Shown in pieces: positions 43,185 to 52,624 of a stretch of 64,000 nucleotides of DNA. The position numbers and the translations under genes are program-made. The stretch covers positions 372,001 to 436,000 of the forward strand of contig NZ_CP149934.1 of NCBI RefSeq assembly GCF_037949795.1, written 5' to 3'. The notes below the pieces were generated by a model. That model worked only from the letters and a program-made list of their open reading frames with translations, had not been told where the DNA came from and searched no databases. The stretch is from Thioclava sp. GXIMD2076. Lineage in GTDB: Bacteria; Pseudomonadota; Alphaproteobacteria; Rhodobacterales; Rhodobacteraceae. The stretch's first letter is position 1; each line of letters opens with the position of its first letter.

Positions 43185-44224
43185 AGCCAGAGCCCTCCCG
43201 ACCATAGGAGCCGCACGACAGCGGATTGCCCGGCAACGCCCAGTTTTGCGTAGAGCTGCTTGGAATAGCTACGCGCGGTCTCGCGCTGCCAGCCGAGCGC
43301 CTCGCCCGCCTCCGCCAGCGACAGCCCGTCCCCCAGACAGATCGCAAGCCGCGCCTCGCTACGGGCGAGCCCGTAATGCTGCATCAGATGGGTCTCGCCC
43401 ATCTCCCCGATGGCGCGCGGCTGGCGCAGATAGGCCATGATCGCCCCCTCCTCCATACGCAATACCATCGCAAGCGGGCGCGTGTCGGAGAGATCGAAGG
43501 CGGCCCATCCCGCCGCGCTCCCCCCGGCTTCGGGTCTTTCCGCGGCGCCCAGTTCGGCCAGACGTGCACGGAACCGCCGCGCCAGATCGGGCGAGGTGAA
43601 TGCGAGCCAGCCCTGCTCGGTCAGCGTCATGGCCGTGCCCTCCAGCCGCGCCGGAAGATCCGCAGATTGCGCGACCACCCGCCCCGCCGGAGAGATCTGC
43701 ATCCAATACCCCCCCAGATCGCGCGCAATCCTGCTATCACGGGCGTGGCGGGCCCGTTCGGCCCGCAGCGCCTGATAGCTTTGCAACGCAGGCCCCAGAT
43801 AGGGCGCAAGCCGAGACAACCCGACCCCGTCGCGCGCGCGGAAATCCGCAATGCCGTGATCCACACCATTACGCCCGATCCACACAAGCGCGTGGCTTGT
43901 CGCATCGATCCGGCTGCGCAGCGCCCGCAAGGGAAGGTCGGGATTTGCCAGATCGGAGAGCTCGCTCTGGCCATAGATCCGCCCGCTGCGCATCCTCTCG
44001 ATGAGGGCGCGGGAAAAGATTGGCACCGGCCCGCCCCATGACCATGCGCCCGTGACCTCGCCACCCCGCAAGGACAAGAGCCCCGCCGCATCCGCGCCAG
44101 TCATCTGCGCCAGACCGCGCAGGAAATCGGACCACAATTCGGAGGGCGCTGCGGCCTCGCCCGCGCCATAGCCGGAGGAGGCAGAAAAAAGTGACGCGAT
44201 AACAGCTTCTTCGCTGGACGCCAT
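43181..44224 (-). CDS. LuxR-type transcriptional regulator
   Basis: The protein of about 347 residues has an N-terminal sensory region without a recognised ligand motif and a C-terminal LuxR helix-turn-helix (last 65 residues: LARSEARLAICLGDGLSLAEAGEALGWQRETARSYSKQLYAKLGV). The ATG at 44224 has GGAG ten nt upstream and is preferred to 44248. It is divergent from cysD and convergent with the GT2 gene. It may regulate the glycan or sulfate-activation genes. The signal is unknown and no luxI is present. Confidence 0.75.
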   Translation of the reverse strand: MASSEEAVIASLFSASSGYGAGEAAAPSELWSDFLRGLAQMTGADAAGLLSLRGGEVTGAWSWGGPVPIFSRALIERMRSGRIYGQSELSDLANPDLPLRALRSRIDATSHALVWIGRNGVDHGIADFRARDGVGLSRLAPYLGPALQSYQALRAERARHARDSRIARDLGGYWMQISPAGRVVAQSADLPARLEGTAMTLTEQGWLAFTSPDLARRFRARLAELGAAERPEAGGSAAGWAAFDLSDTRPLAMVLRMEEGAIMAYLRQPRAIGEMGETHLMQHYGLARSEARLAICLGDGLSLAEAGEALGWQRETARSYSKQLYAKLGVAGQSAVVRLLWSGGLWL

Positions 44225-44252
44225 GGCGGAAAATCTCCGAAAAAGCATTTAG

Positions 44253-44266
44253 CCCCCATTTGGGGG
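44253..44266. promoter_or_regulatory. palindrome in the luxR-cysD divergent spacer
   Basis: CCCCCATTTGGGGG is a perfect 14-bp palindrome 28 bp upstream of the luxR start and about 60 bp upstream of cysD. It could be the operator of the LuxR-type protein or a CysB-like factor. Confidence 0.4.
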
Positions 44267-44328
44267 GTGCTGCGACAAACTGACAGGCTTACCTCTGGTG
44301 TCAACACGAAGTTTGAACCGAGAGCATC

Positions 44329-45234
44329 ATGACCAAGACATCTCTTACCCACCTTCAGCGGCTGGAAGCCGAGAGCATCCATATCCTGCGTGAAGTCGTG
44401 GCCGAGGCGCAGAACCCTGTAATGCTGTATTCCGTGGGCAAGGACTCGGCGGTCATGCTGCATCTGGCAAAGAAGGCCTTCTATCCCGCACCGCCGCCTT
44501 TCCCGCTCCTGCATGTCGACACCACCTGGAAATTCCAGGCGATGTATGCGCTGCGTGACAAGGCCGCAAAAGATGCGGGGATGGAGCTGCTGGTCCACCA
44601 GAACCCCGAAGCCATCGAAAAGGGCATCAACCCCTTCGATCACGGCTCGCTGCATACAGACATGTGGAAGACCGAGGGCCTGAAACAGGCGCTCGACAAA
44701 TACGGGTTCGATGCCGCCTTCGGTGGCGCGCGCCGCGACGAGGAGAAATCCCGCGCGAAAGAACGTGTGTTCTCCTTCCGCACCGCCCAGCACCGCTGGG
44801 ACCCGAAAAACCAGCGCCCCGAGTTGTGGCGTCTGTATAACGCCCGCAAGAACAAGGGCGAGTCGATGCGGGTCTTCCCGATCTCGAACTGGACCGAGCT
44901 GGACATCTGGCAATATATCCATCTCGAGGGCATCGAGATCGTGCCGCTCTATTTCGCAGCGCCCCGCCCGACCGTGGAACGCGATGGCATGCTGTTGATG
45001 GTGGATGACAACCGCTTCCGCCTGAAAGATGGCGAGGAGCCGGTCATGCGCTCGGTGCGTTTCCGCACGCTGGGCTGCTACCCGCTGACCGGTGCCGTCG
45101 AAAGCCAGGCCACCACGCTGCCGGAGGTCATTCAGGAAACCCTTCTGACCACCACCTCCGAGCGTCAGGGCCGTGCGATCGACCACGATCAGGCCGCCTC
45201 GATGGAGAAGAAGAAGCAGGAAGGCTACTTCTGA
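44329..45234 (+). CDS. cysD: sulfate adenylyltransferase subunit 2
   Basis: The 301-residue protein is CysD, the ATP-sulfurylase catalytic subunit that forms adenosine 5'-phosphosulfate from sulfate and ATP. It has the PP-motif [42 protein letters not shown] and [12 protein letters not shown], all diagnostic. Length matches the family. It is followed after 66 nt by the fused CysN/CysC gene. There are no cysH, cysI or sulfate transporter genes in the window, so the pair supplies APS/PAPS for assimilation or for sulfation. Confidence 0.96.
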   Translation: MTKTSLTHLQRLEAESIHILREVVAEAQNPVMLYSVGKDSAVMLHLAKKAFYPAPPPFPLLHVDTTWKFQAMYALRDKAAKDAGMELLVHQNPEAIEKGINPFDHGSLHTDMWKTEGLKQALDKYGFDAAFGGARRDEEKSRAKERVFSFRTAQHRWDPKNQRPELWRLYNARKNKGESMRVFPISNWTELDIWQYIHLEGIEIVPLYFAAPRPTVERDGMLLMVDDNRFRLKDGEEPVMRSVRFRTLGCYPLTGAVESQATTLPEVIQETLLTTTSERQGRAIDHDQAASMEKKKQEGYF

Positions 45235-45245
45235 TCGCGCGCGCA

Positions 45246-45263
45246 GGGGCCGCAAACGGCCCC
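45246..45263. repeat. hairpin between cysD and cysNC
   Basis: GGGGCCG-CAAA-CGGCCCC is a perfect 7-bp stem in the 66-nt spacer, with no T-run. It may set the cysD to cysNC ratio by mRNA processing. Confidence 0.5.
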
Positions 45264-45300
45264 GCTTCTCTCCGGATATATGAATTTCAGGTGCACTCAC

Positions 45301-47217
45301 ATGACTGCAAACCAACAAGACCCGATCTACAAGACCGACGCGCTGATCGCGGAAGATATCGACCAGTATCTGAAGGTCCACCAGCACAAGACCATGCTGC
45401 GCTTCATCACCTGCGGCTCGGTCGATGACGGGAAATCCACCCTGATCGGCCGCCTGCTCTATGATAGCAAGATGATCTTCGAGGATCAGCTGGCAACGCT
45501 CGAAGCCGATTCCAAGCGCGTGGGCACCCAGGGCCAGGAGATCGACTTCGCGCTCTTGGTCGATGGTCTTGCCGCCGAGCGCGAGCAGGGCATCACTATC
45601 GACGTGGCTTACCGCTTCTTCGCCACCGAGAAGCGCAAGTTCATTGTCGCCGATACTCCCGGCCACGAGCAATATACCCGCAACATGGTCACCGGCGCCT
45701 CGACCGCCGATCTGGCCGTGATCCTGATCGATGCGCGTAAAGGCGTGCTGACCCAGACCAAGCGTCACTCCTATCTGGTGAAACTCTTGGGCATCAAGAA
45801 TGTGGTGCTTGCGGTCAACAAGATGGATCTCGTGGGCTATTCGCAGGAGACCTTCGACCAGATCGTGGCCGATTACACCGAATTCGGCAAAACCATCGGC
45901 CTGACCGATTTCGTGCCGATGCCGATCTCCGGGTATAAGGGCGACAACATCACCACGCCGTCCGAGAACATGCCGTGGTTCACTGGCACGCCGCTGCTGC
46001 CGCATCTGGAAACGGTCGAGATCACCTCGTCGCACGAACCCGTCGACGCACCCTTCCGTATGCCGGTGCAATGGGTGAACCGCCCCAATCTCGATTTCCG
46101 CGGCTTTGCAGGCCTCGTGGCCTCGGGCCGGATCGCACCGGGCGACGAGATCCGCGTGCTGCCCTCGGGCAAGACCTCCAAAGTGGCGCAGATCGTGACT
46201 TTCGAGGGCAATCGCGACGAAGCGATTGCAGGCGAGGCGATCACCATCACGCTCGAAGACGAGATCGACTGCTCGCGCGGTCAGGTCATCGTGGCGGCGC
46301 AAAGCCCGCTCGAAGTGGCCGACCAGTTCGAATCGACCATCATCTGGATGGACGAGGAAGAGATGATCCCCGGTCGCGCCTATTGGCTCAAGATCGGCAC
46401 CCAGACCGTTTCGGCCACCGTTCAGGCGCCGAAATACGAGGTGAACGTCAACACGCAGGAGCATCTTGCGACCAAGACGCTGGATCTGAACGCGATCGGG
46501 GTGGCCAATATCACCACCGACCGCGAGATCCCCTTCGCGCCCTATGAGGAGAACCACGATCTTGGTGGCTTCATCCTCATCGACAAAATGACCAACCAGA
46601 CGGTCGCGGCCGGCATGTTGCATTTCGCGCTGCGCCGCTCGACCAATGTCCATTGGCAGGCCACCGACATCTCGCGCGAGAGCCATGCGTCGATGAAGAA
46701 CCAGAAGCCAGCCGTGCTCTGGCTCACCGGCCTCTCGGGCTCGGGCAAATCGACCATCGCAAATATCGTCGAGAAGAAACTGGCGCGGATGAACCGCCAC
46801 ACCTTCCTGCTCGATGGCGACAACGTGCGCCACGGCCTGAACAAGGATCTGGGCTTCACCGAGGCCGACCGGATCGAGAATATCCGTCGTGTGGGCGAGG
46901 TTGCCAAGCTGATGACCGATGCCGGTCTCATCGTGATCACCGCCTTCATCTCGCCCTTCCGTTCGGAGCGTGACATGGTGCGCGGGATGATGCAGCCGGG
47001 CGAGTTCGTCGAGGTCTTCGTGGATACGCCGCTGGAAGTCGCCGAAGAGCGCGATGTGAAAGGCCTTTATAAAAAGGCCCGTTCGGGTCAGCTGAAGAAC
47101 TTCACGGGCATCGACAGCCCCTATGAAGCCCCTGACAATGCCGAATTGCGCATCGACACGACCGAGATGACGCCGGAAGAAGCTGCCGATCTGATCATCG
47201 CGCGTCTGATTCCCTGA
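45301..47217 (+). CDS. cysNC: bifunctional sulfate adenylyltransferase GTPase subunit / APS kinase (CysN-CysC fusion)
   Basis: The 638-residue protein joins the CysN GTPase (residues about 35-440: [13 protein letters not shown]-loop, [16 protein letters not shown]) to APS kinase (about 465-635: [39 protein letters not shown]). It couples GTP hydrolysis to APS formation and then phosphorylates APS to PAPS. The ATG at 45301 with AGGTG upstream is preferred over the Met seven codons earlier. The fusion is usual in Rhodobacterales and Rhizobiales. It ends at a strong terminator. Confidence 0.95.
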   Translation: MTANQQDPIYKTDALIAEDIDQYLKVHQHKTMLRFITCGSVDDGKSTLIGRLLYDSKMIFEDQLATLEADSKRVGTQGQEIDFALLVDGLAAEREQGITIDVAYRFFATEKRKFIVADTPGHEQYTRNMVTGASTADLAVILIDARKGVLTQTKRHSYLVKLLGIKNVVLAVNKMDLVGYSQETFDQIVADYTEFGKTIGLTDFVPMPISGYKGDNITTPSENMPWFTGTPLLPHLETVEITSSHEPVDAPFRMPVQWVNRPNLDFRGFAGLVASGRIAPGDEIRVLPSGKTSKVAQIVTFEGNRDEAIAGEAITITLEDEIDCSRGQVIVAAQSPLEVADQFESTIIWMDEEEMIPGRAYWLKIGTQTVSATVQAPKYEVNVNTQEHLATKTLDLNAIGVANITTDREIPFAPYEENHDLGGFILIDKMTNQTVAAGMLHFALRRSTNVHWQATDISRESHASMKNQKPAVLWLTGLSGSGKSTIANIVEKKLARMNRHTFLLDGDNVRHGLNKDLGFTEADRIENIRRVGEVAKLMTDAGLIVITAFISPFRSERDMVRGMMQPGEFVEVFVDTPLEVAEERDVKGLYKKARSGQLKNFTGIDSPYEAPDNAELRIDTTEMTPEEAADLIIARLIP

Positions 47218-47233
47218 TCCGGTTCATAGCACC

Positions 47234-47270
47234 AACAAACGCCCCGCCCGAGAGAGCGGGGCGTTTTGTT
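47234..47270. terminator. bidirectional intrinsic terminator
   Basis: AACAAACGCCCCGC pairs with GCGGGGCGTTTTGTT around an 8-nt loop, between the convergent cysNC and lacI-type genes. T-rich sequence follows in both directions. Confidence 0.88.
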
Positions 47271-47273
47271 GTG

Positions 47274-48287
47274 TCAGTTGCAGTTGTAACGGGTATGGAT
47301 CAGGATCGAGGAGGGTGCGGGTTGGCTTTCGATACCGCGCAGACGCTCGTCGATGGCCCGCACGGCCTGGACCAGCTCGGCGGCCGAATCATGCGAGATG
47401 ACGTAATCCATCGTGCCTGCCTCAAGCAGAACCCGCGTGAATGGCGTCAGCTCGTGACCGATAAAGACCGTTTTGCCACTCAGTCCCGCATGTTCGAGCG
47501 CAGCCCCTACGCCGCGATTGGCCCCCGCCACGTTATAGATCGCACCGGGCGGGCGGGCCGATGCCAGATGGCTCGCCAGAAGTTCCTCGGTGCGTTCGAC
47601 ATTGTCATTCGAGATCACCCGCTCCTGAATGCTCAGATGCGGGTAGTCCTGCCGCAGCACCCGGCGGAACCCCATCTCGCGCTCCTGCTGGCAACGGAAC
47701 GGCACGCTCATCACCAGCAGGATATGTTGCGGAACCGGCGGGAGGATCTGTCCGATCAGCTGCGCGGCCACGCTACCCGCCGCATATTGGTCATTGCCAA
47801 CATAGACCGTGCGCCGCGAACTGGGCAGATCCGAGGTCAGGCAGACCGTGGGCTTGCCGAGGGCCGCGATCTTGCGCAGCGCGCCGTTGATGGCCGGATG
47901 CTCGTAGGCAATGACGATCACCGCATCCAGCTCGCGCCCCGCCTGTTCCAGTGCCGCCGCAAATCGTCCCGGTTCGATCTCCTCGGTGGTAAAGAACTGC
48001 CCCGTTAGCTCCACCCCCGCGATAGAGGCATTCACCATCTGCATCGCCTGCATCATCTGTCCGTTGAAGGACGGACCGGAGATACAGAAAAACCCGATCT
48101 GACGCAGATCCTGCATCCGGTGATCGGCGGCCAGCTTGTCGAGTGCCGCCATCACGCGGTTTCGGGTCGTTTCTTTGACGCCGGGCCGGTTGTTGAGCAC
48201 GCGGTCGACGGAGGCCGGCCCCACACCGGCAAGGGCGGCAATCTGCGCGATATTCGGGCCTTTCCAGTTCTTGCCAGCTTTCGGCAT
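47274..48287 (-). CDS. LacI family transcriptional regulator of the second polyol module
   Basis: The 337-residue regulator has an N-terminal helix-turn-helix (NIAQIAALAGVGPASVDRVLNNRPGVKETTRNRV, about residues 12-45) and an effector domain resembling sugar-binding proteins, with FFCISGPSFNGQMMQAM and VSNDNVER-type strands. AAGGA precedes the ATG. It is divergent from the paralogous importer module and probably represses it. The effector domain differs clearly from that of the 33479 regulator. Confidence 0.87.
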   Translation of the reverse strand: MPKAGKNWKGPNIAQIAALAGVGPASVDRVLNNRPGVKETTRNRVMAALDKLAADHRMQDLRQIGFFCISGPSFNGQMMQAMQMVNASIAGVELTGQFFTTEEIEPGRFAAALEQAGRELDAVIVIAYEHPAINGALRKIAALGKPTVCLTSDLPSSRRTVYVGNDQYAAGSVAAQLIGQILPPVPQHILLVMSVPFRCQQEREMGFRRVLRQDYPHLSIQERVISNDNVERTEELLASHLASARPPGAIYNVAGANRGVGAALEHAGLSGKTVFIGHELTPFTRVLLEAGTMDYVISHDSAAELVQAVRAIDERLRGIESQPAPSSILIHTRYNCN

Positions 48288-48633
48288 CCACAGCGTCCTT
48301 AATGATCCGTTTTACATCGCCGGCATACACCGCCCGATAAATAGGCAAATTTCAAACTTACATTGCAAGCGAAACAAACGACTAATTTTGATGTGAATAA
48401 CATCGTATTATTATCACAAGCCCGCTAGCTTTGATTTAATAAGATCATTTATTACTCAGACAGGGAGATTTCGTTTCAGAAAATGAGCGTTGGCGGTGGA
48501 GGTCGCCATCAGCCTCATGGTGCCTAGCACGGGCAATTCTGAGGTGAAGAAAATCAAACTGCCGGAAGAGATGTGGTTTCGGCCACGCATGTCGCGCCGT
48601 CGGAGGAGACGGCGTCAGTGGAGGAGTGTCGAC
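48288..48633 (+). promoter_or_regulatory. 346-bp divergent spacer and structured leader of the second sugar-binding protein
   Basis: The left half is A/T-rich and contains GATGT-GAATA-ACATC (48390-48404), a candidate LacI operator. The right half looks like a transcribed leader. A 14-codon frame occupies 48483-48527. A hairpin TGGCG/CGCCA (48491-48508) exposes a GGAGG loop, and CGCCGTC/GACGGCG (48595-48614) exposes a GGAGGA loop. The true ribosome site GGAGGAG (48620-48626) lies 7 nt before the ATG. No larger gene is supported here. Confidence 0.5.
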
Positions 48634-49593
48634 ATGAAATTCAAATCTGCCCTGCTTGCAGCATCGGTACTGGCGCTAAGCGCCTCGGGCGCCATGGCCG
48701 CCAACATCGCGGTGATCGCGGGCTCCATCGAGGACGGGTTCTTCAACCTGATCAAGAAAGGCGTCGATGATGCGACGCTGGTCGTCGAAGCCAATGGCGG
48801 TCAGGTCAACTACCTGCGCACGCCCAATTACGACAATTTCGGCCCCGATCTGGTAACGCTCATTAATCAGGCTGTCGCACAGGGTGTGGACGGGATCGCG
48901 ATCCCCGTCTGGGTACCCGAGGCACAGGTTCCTGCCTTGCAGGCAGCCGCCGATAAAGGCATCAAGATCATGATGTATAACTCGGGCTCGGATGTAAAAG
49001 AGGATGTCCACGGCATCAACTATTTCGGCTCGGATGAGTTTGTCGCCGGTGTTGCGGGTGGCGAATACATGGCCGAACATGGTGCCAAGAAGATCCTGTG
49101 CCACATCCACACGCCCGGTGCGGTGAACCACGAAGCACGCTGCGCGGGTGTGGTCGAGGGAGCCAAGAAAGGCGGCGCCGAGGTCAATATCCTGCGGACC
49201 CCGGCCAATCTTGATGGCGATGTGACCGGCACCGCCGAGTCGATCAAATCGGAACTGGTCGCCGACCAGGGCATCGATGCGGTCATCACCCTTGCCGCGT
49301 GGTCGGCAGATGCCGCGGCCAATGCCGTGGGCCAGATCGGCGCGCAGGACCGTGTGAAGATCGGCAGCTTCGACATGAACCCCGCGGTGCTTGACCGCAT
49401 CAAGGGGGGCACCCAGACCATGGCGATCGACCAGCAGCCCTATCTGCAAGGCTTCCTCGCAACCTCGATGCTGGCGGCGCATATCGATTTCGGCACCGAA
49501 CTGGCGACCGATCCCGTCCTGACCGGCCCCGCGATCATCGATGCCAGCAACATCGATACCGCCCTGCAAGGCGTCGCCAAAGGCGCGCGTTAA
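48634..49593 (+). CDS. CUT2 periplasmic sugar/polyol-binding protein, paralogue of the 32353 gene
   Basis: The 319-residue protein has a Sec signal (MKFKSALLAASVLALSASGAMA, cleavage near residue 22). Its segments match the 32353 protein: SIEDGFFNLIKKGVDDA, NYDNFGPDLVTLINQAVAQGVDGIAIPVWVPEAQ, GSDEFVAGVAGGEYMA, and AIDQQPYLQGFLATSML. The ligand is likely a related cyclitol or sugar. It heads the plus-strand importer module. The longer upstream frame is rejected because GGAGGAG sits at the ATG 48634. Confidence 0.9.
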   Translation: MKFKSALLAASVLALSASGAMAANIAVIAGSIEDGFFNLIKKGVDDATLVVEANGGQVNYLRTPNYDNFGPDLVTLINQAVAQGVDGIAIPVWVPEAQVPALQAAADKGIKIMMYNSGSDVKEDVHGINYFGSDEFVAGVAGGEYMAEHGAKKILCHIHTPGAVNHEARCAGVVEGAKKGGAEVNILRTPANLDGDVTGTAESIKSELVADQGIDAVITLAAWSADAAANAVGQIGAQDRVKIGSFDMNPAVLDRIKGGTQTMAIDQQPYLQGFLATSMLAAHIDFGTELATDPVLTGPAIIDASNIDTALQGVAKGAR

Positions 49594-49612
49594 TCCGTCT
49601 GACACCGCCTGA

Positions 49613-49637
49613 CGGGCACCCCCGCGCGGGGTGCCCG
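49613..49637. repeat. strong hairpin after binding-protein gene
   Basis: CGGGCACCCC/GGGGTGCCCG is a perfect 10-bp stem with a 5-nt loop, 19 nt beyond the stop codon and before the permease gene, without a T-run. It is placed like the hairpins at 32309 and 60240. Confidence 0.7.
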
Positions 49638-49668
49638 ATTGCCGCTTCTGTCGCATGAGGACCTGTCT

Positions 49669-50694
49669 ATGCCCCCGAAACCCGATGCGCCCACATCTAC
49701 CCCGTTTTCCGTCTCCGGCCTGTTCCGACGCCCCGAAATGGGCGCCTTCATGGGTATGGTGCTTGTTTTTATCTTTTTCAGTATCTTCGGATATGATCGT
49801 AACTTCCTCTCGCCCTTCGGCACGTCCAGCTGGATGAACGCGGCTTCGACCATCGGGATCATTGCTATTCCCGTTGGTTTTCTGATGATCGCAGGTGAGC
49901 TTGATATCTCCATCGGTGCTATGGTCCCCGCAGCCAAAATGGCGATGGCCATAAGTTGCGGCTATTACGGGCTGCCTTTCGTGGTGGGCCTTGTGCTGAC
50001 CTTCGCGATTGCCGCAGCGGTGGGCACGGTGAACGGGCTTCTGGTCACTCGCACCAAGGTGCCCTCACTCATCGTGACGCTGGCCACACTGTTTTCCGTA
50101 GCCGGCCTGACGCTCTTCCTGTCGCTCTTCCTGACCGACACCACAAGCCAGGCCATGCCTTCGCCCGAATGGGCCAAATTCGTCTTCGGCTCCTATCATA
50201 TTTGGGGTCTGCAATCCTCGGTCTTCTGGTGGTTTGCACTGGCCGCGATGCTCTATTTCTTCCTGCATCAATCGCCCTGGGGGAACTGGATCTTCGGGAT
50301 GGGAGGCGACAAGGAAAGCGCACATAATGCGGGCATCCCTACCGACAAGTTGAAAATCGGCCTCTTCGTGCTGACCGCGATGGCCGCCGCCCTCTCGGGT
50401 ATCTGCGAGGCAACGCTGGCAAACTCGGCCACCACCACCACCAACTTCGCACTGATCTTCAACTGCATTATCGCGGTCGTCGTGGGTGGCGTGCTGCTGA
50501 CAGGCGGCTTTGGCACCGTCTCCGGGATCTTCTTCGGCACCGCGACCCTGGCCATCGTCCAGCAGGGCATCGGCTACACGCCCTTCGACCGTAATCTCAG
50601 CTCGCTGATCATCGGGGTCATGCTGCTGATCGCGGTTCTGATGAATGACAGTTTCCGCCGTATGGCGCTGTCGATGTCCGGCAAGAAGAAATAA
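49669..50694 (+). CDS. CUT2 sugar ABC importer permease
   Basis: The 341-residue permease has AGELDISIGAMVPAAKM, GLLVTRTKVPSLIVTLATL, SAHNAGIPTDK and VGGVLLTGGFGTVSGIFFG. The ATG at 49669 has GAGGA seven nt upstream. Only one permease is present in this module, so the channel is probably a homodimer, unlike the two-permease importer at 30167-32222. Confidence 0.9.
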   Translation: MPPKPDAPTSTPFSVSGLFRRPEMGAFMGMVLVFIFFSIFGYDRNFLSPFGTSSWMNAASTIGIIAIPVGFLMIAGELDISIGAMVPAAKMAMAISCGYYGLPFVVGLVLTFAIAAAVGTVNGLLVTRTKVPSLIVTLATLFSVAGLTLFLSLFLTDTTSQAMPSPEWAKFVFGSYHIWGLQSSVFWWFALAAMLYFFLHQSPWGNWIFGMGGDKESAHNAGIPTDKLKIGLFVLTAMAAALSGICEATLANSATTTTNFALIFNCIIAVVVGGVLLTGGFGTVSGIFFGTATLAIVQQGIGYTPFDRNLSSLIIGVMLLIAVLMNDSFRRMALSMSGKKK

Positions 50695-50706
50695 GGAGAT
50701 CCGCTC

Positions 50707-51525
50707 ATGACTGCTCCCGTTCTGGAAATGCGCAAAGTCGACAAAAGCTTCGGGCCGATCGACGTGCTGCACGAGATCTCGCTCAAGGTGCATGCGGGCG
50801 AGGTGCTCTGCCTTCTGGGCGATAACGGTGCCGGCAAATCCACGCTGATCAAGACCCTCTCGGGGGTCCACCAGCCCAGCTCCGGCGAGATGCTGATGGA
50901 TGGCAAGCCGGTTTTGTTCAACACGCCCCGCGAGGCGCAGGATCACGGCATCGCCACCGTCCACCAGTTCGGCGGCACCTATCCGCTGATGTCGGTGGGG
51001 CGCAACTTCTTCATGGGCGCCGAGCCCACCAAGGGTTGGGGTCCGTTCCGCCGCTTCGACCGCCATGTGGCCAATAGGATCGCCGTGGAGGCCGTGCAGA
51101 ATTTCGGCATCACTCGGATCACCGATGGCGACCGTCTGGTGGGCGCGCTCTCGGGCGGCGAGCGCCAATCGCTGGCCATCGCACGCGCGGTGCATTTCGG
51201 GGCGCGCGTGCTGATCCTCGACGAACCGACCGCCGCACTGGGCGTCAAACAGGCGGCCCACGTCCTGCGTATCGTCAACGAGGCCAAGCGCCGGGGTCTG
51301 GCCGTGATCTTCATCACCCATCAGGTCATGCATGCGATGGCGGTAGGCGACCATTTCGCGGTGTTGATCCGCGGCGCGATTGCCGCAGATTTCCGCAAGG
51401 GAGAGAAAACCCGCGAGGAGATTGCCGATCTCATGGCAGGGGGAGAGTCCATGTCGGCTCTGGAGGCCTCGATCGAGGTCTATCAGGACACCCATGACGG
51501 GCACAGCCCGCAGACCGCCGGCTGA
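50707..51525 (+). CDS. CUT2 sugar ABC importer, single-domain ATPase (FrcA-like)
   Basis: The 272-residue ATPase has Walker [19 protein letters not shown] and [12 protein letters not shown]. It is the same length as the 29337 protein and nearly identical across the core motifs (for example [26 protein letters not shown]). Divergence is highest near [17 protein letters not shown]. It is 12 nt after the permease. Confidence 0.9.
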   Translation: MTAPVLEMRKVDKSFGPIDVLHEISLKVHAGEVLCLLGDNGAGKSTLIKTLSGVHQPSSGEMLMDGKPVLFNTPREAQDHGIATVHQFGGTYPLMSVGRNFFMGAEPTKGWGPFRRFDRHVANRIAVEAVQNFGITRITDGDRLVGALSGGERQSLAIARAVHFGARVLILDEPTAALGVKQAAHVLRIVNEAKRRGLAVIFITHQVMHAMAVGDHFAVLIRGAIAADFRKGEKTREEIADLMAGGESMSALEASIEVYQDTHDGHSPQTAG

Positions 51526-51544
51526 TCTTCCTACTACCTGAACC

Positions 51545-51573
51545 GACAGGCCCGCCGCTCTGGCGGCCCTGTC
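51545..51573. repeat. hairpin between ATPase and dehydrogenase genes
   Basis: GACAGG-C-CCGCC pairs with GGCGG-C-CCTGTC, 11 bp with one C:C mismatch and a 5-nt loop. It separates transport from catabolic genes, in the position equivalent to the hairpin pair at 29296-29335. Confidence 0.6.
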
Positions 51574-51598
51574 CTCTTGCGCCAAGAAGGAGATTTCC

Positions 51599-52624
51599 AT
51601 GACCATCCGATTAGGCCTGATCGGCGCGGGCCTCATGGGCGCGGACCACGCCCGCATCATCGCCCTCGATCTGCCTGACGCATCCTTGCAAGTGGTCTGC
51701 GACATGGACCCGACCCGTGCGCGCGCTGTGGCCGATGCCTGTGGAGCCGCCGATATCGCCAGCGACCCCGAGGCGATGATCGCCCGCGAGGATGTGGATG
51801 CGCTGATCGTGGCGAGCCCCGATTTCACCCACGCGCCCTTGTCGCTCGCCTGTATTCATGCGGGCAAGAAGGTGCTGATGGAAAAGCCTCTCTCGCAATC
51901 GCCTGCACAATGTCTGGAAGTGATCGGGGCCGAGACCCGCAGCGGCGCACGCCATGTCATGCTGGGGTTCATGCGGCGCTATGACCGCGCCTATGCAGAG
52001 ATGCGCGCGGCTCTGGGCGCGGGCCGTCTGGGACGCCCGCTGATGATGCATAATTTCCACCGCAATGTCGAAACCCCGGCGGCGGATTTCACCGGCGCGA
52101 TGGCGATCACCAATTCCGCCCCGCATGAGTTCGACGTGGTGCGCCATGTGCTGGGGTGCGAGTATACGAGCATCTCGGCTTCGCAACCGCGCCGGTCCGA
52201 TAGCCGCGTGGCCCCTGTCGTGATGGTGCTGGAAACCGGAGACGGGCAAATCGTCACGATCGAGGTGAACAATAACGCAGCCTATGGCTATGATGTGCGC
52301 GCCGAGCTGGTGGGCGAGACGGCCTCCATTTCTATGAACCATGTGGCCTATACCCGCATGGAAGGCGCGCTTGCCAGCAGCGCCGCCTATGACGCCGATT
52401 GGCGCGGACGATATCACGAGGCCTATGTGGCACAGAACCGCGCCTTTCTGGGCTTTGTCGAAACCGGCCTCTTCCCCGAGATCGCCGCCGATTGCTGGGA
52501 TGGCTATTGCGCCGCCCTCGTGGCCGAGACAGGAGCACGGGCTCTGGCCAGCGGTGCCAAAGAACCCGTAAACATGGCTTCCCGTCCTGCCTTTTATGAA
52601 TCGCGTAAGGGAGACACCCTATGA
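51599..52624 (+). CDS. Gfo/Idh/MocA family dehydrogenase
   Basis: The 341-residue oxidoreductase has LGLIGAGLMGADHARI, the catalytic Lys in LMEKPLSQS, LGFMRRYDRAY and the His-containing NSAPHEFDVVRHVLG. It resembles the IolG-like 27316 protein throughout. AAGGAG precedes the ATG. It probably oxidises a cyclitol or sugar imported by the same module. It overlaps the next gene by 4 bp. Confidence 0.85.
   Translation: MTIRLGLIGAGLMGADHARIIALDLPDASLQVVCDMDPTRARAVADACGAADIASDPEAMIAREDVDALIVASPDFTHAPLSLACIHAGKKVLMEKPLSQSPAQCLEVIGAETRSGARHVMLGFMRRYDRAYAEMRAALGAGRLGRPLMMHNFHRNVETPAADFTGAMAITNSAPHEFDVVRHVLGCEYTSISASQPRRSDSRVAPVVMVLETGDGQIVTIEVNNNAAYGYDVRAELVGETASISMNHVAYTRMEGALASSAAYDADWRGRYHEAYVAQNRAFLGFVETGLFPEIAADCWDGYCAALVAETGARALASGAKEPVNMASRPAFYESRKGDTL

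Noticed and set aside
44101..46833. Open frame of about 910 codons on the minus strand across cysD and cysNC
   Set aside because: It lies entirely opposite highly conserved cysD and cysNC. The sequence is a compositional mirror without domains.
48490..48633. N-terminal extension of the second sugar-binding protein
   Set aside because: The signal peptide begins at the ATG 48634 with an ideal GGAGGAG. The extension would precede the signal peptide with an Arg-rich stretch encoded by the hairpin.
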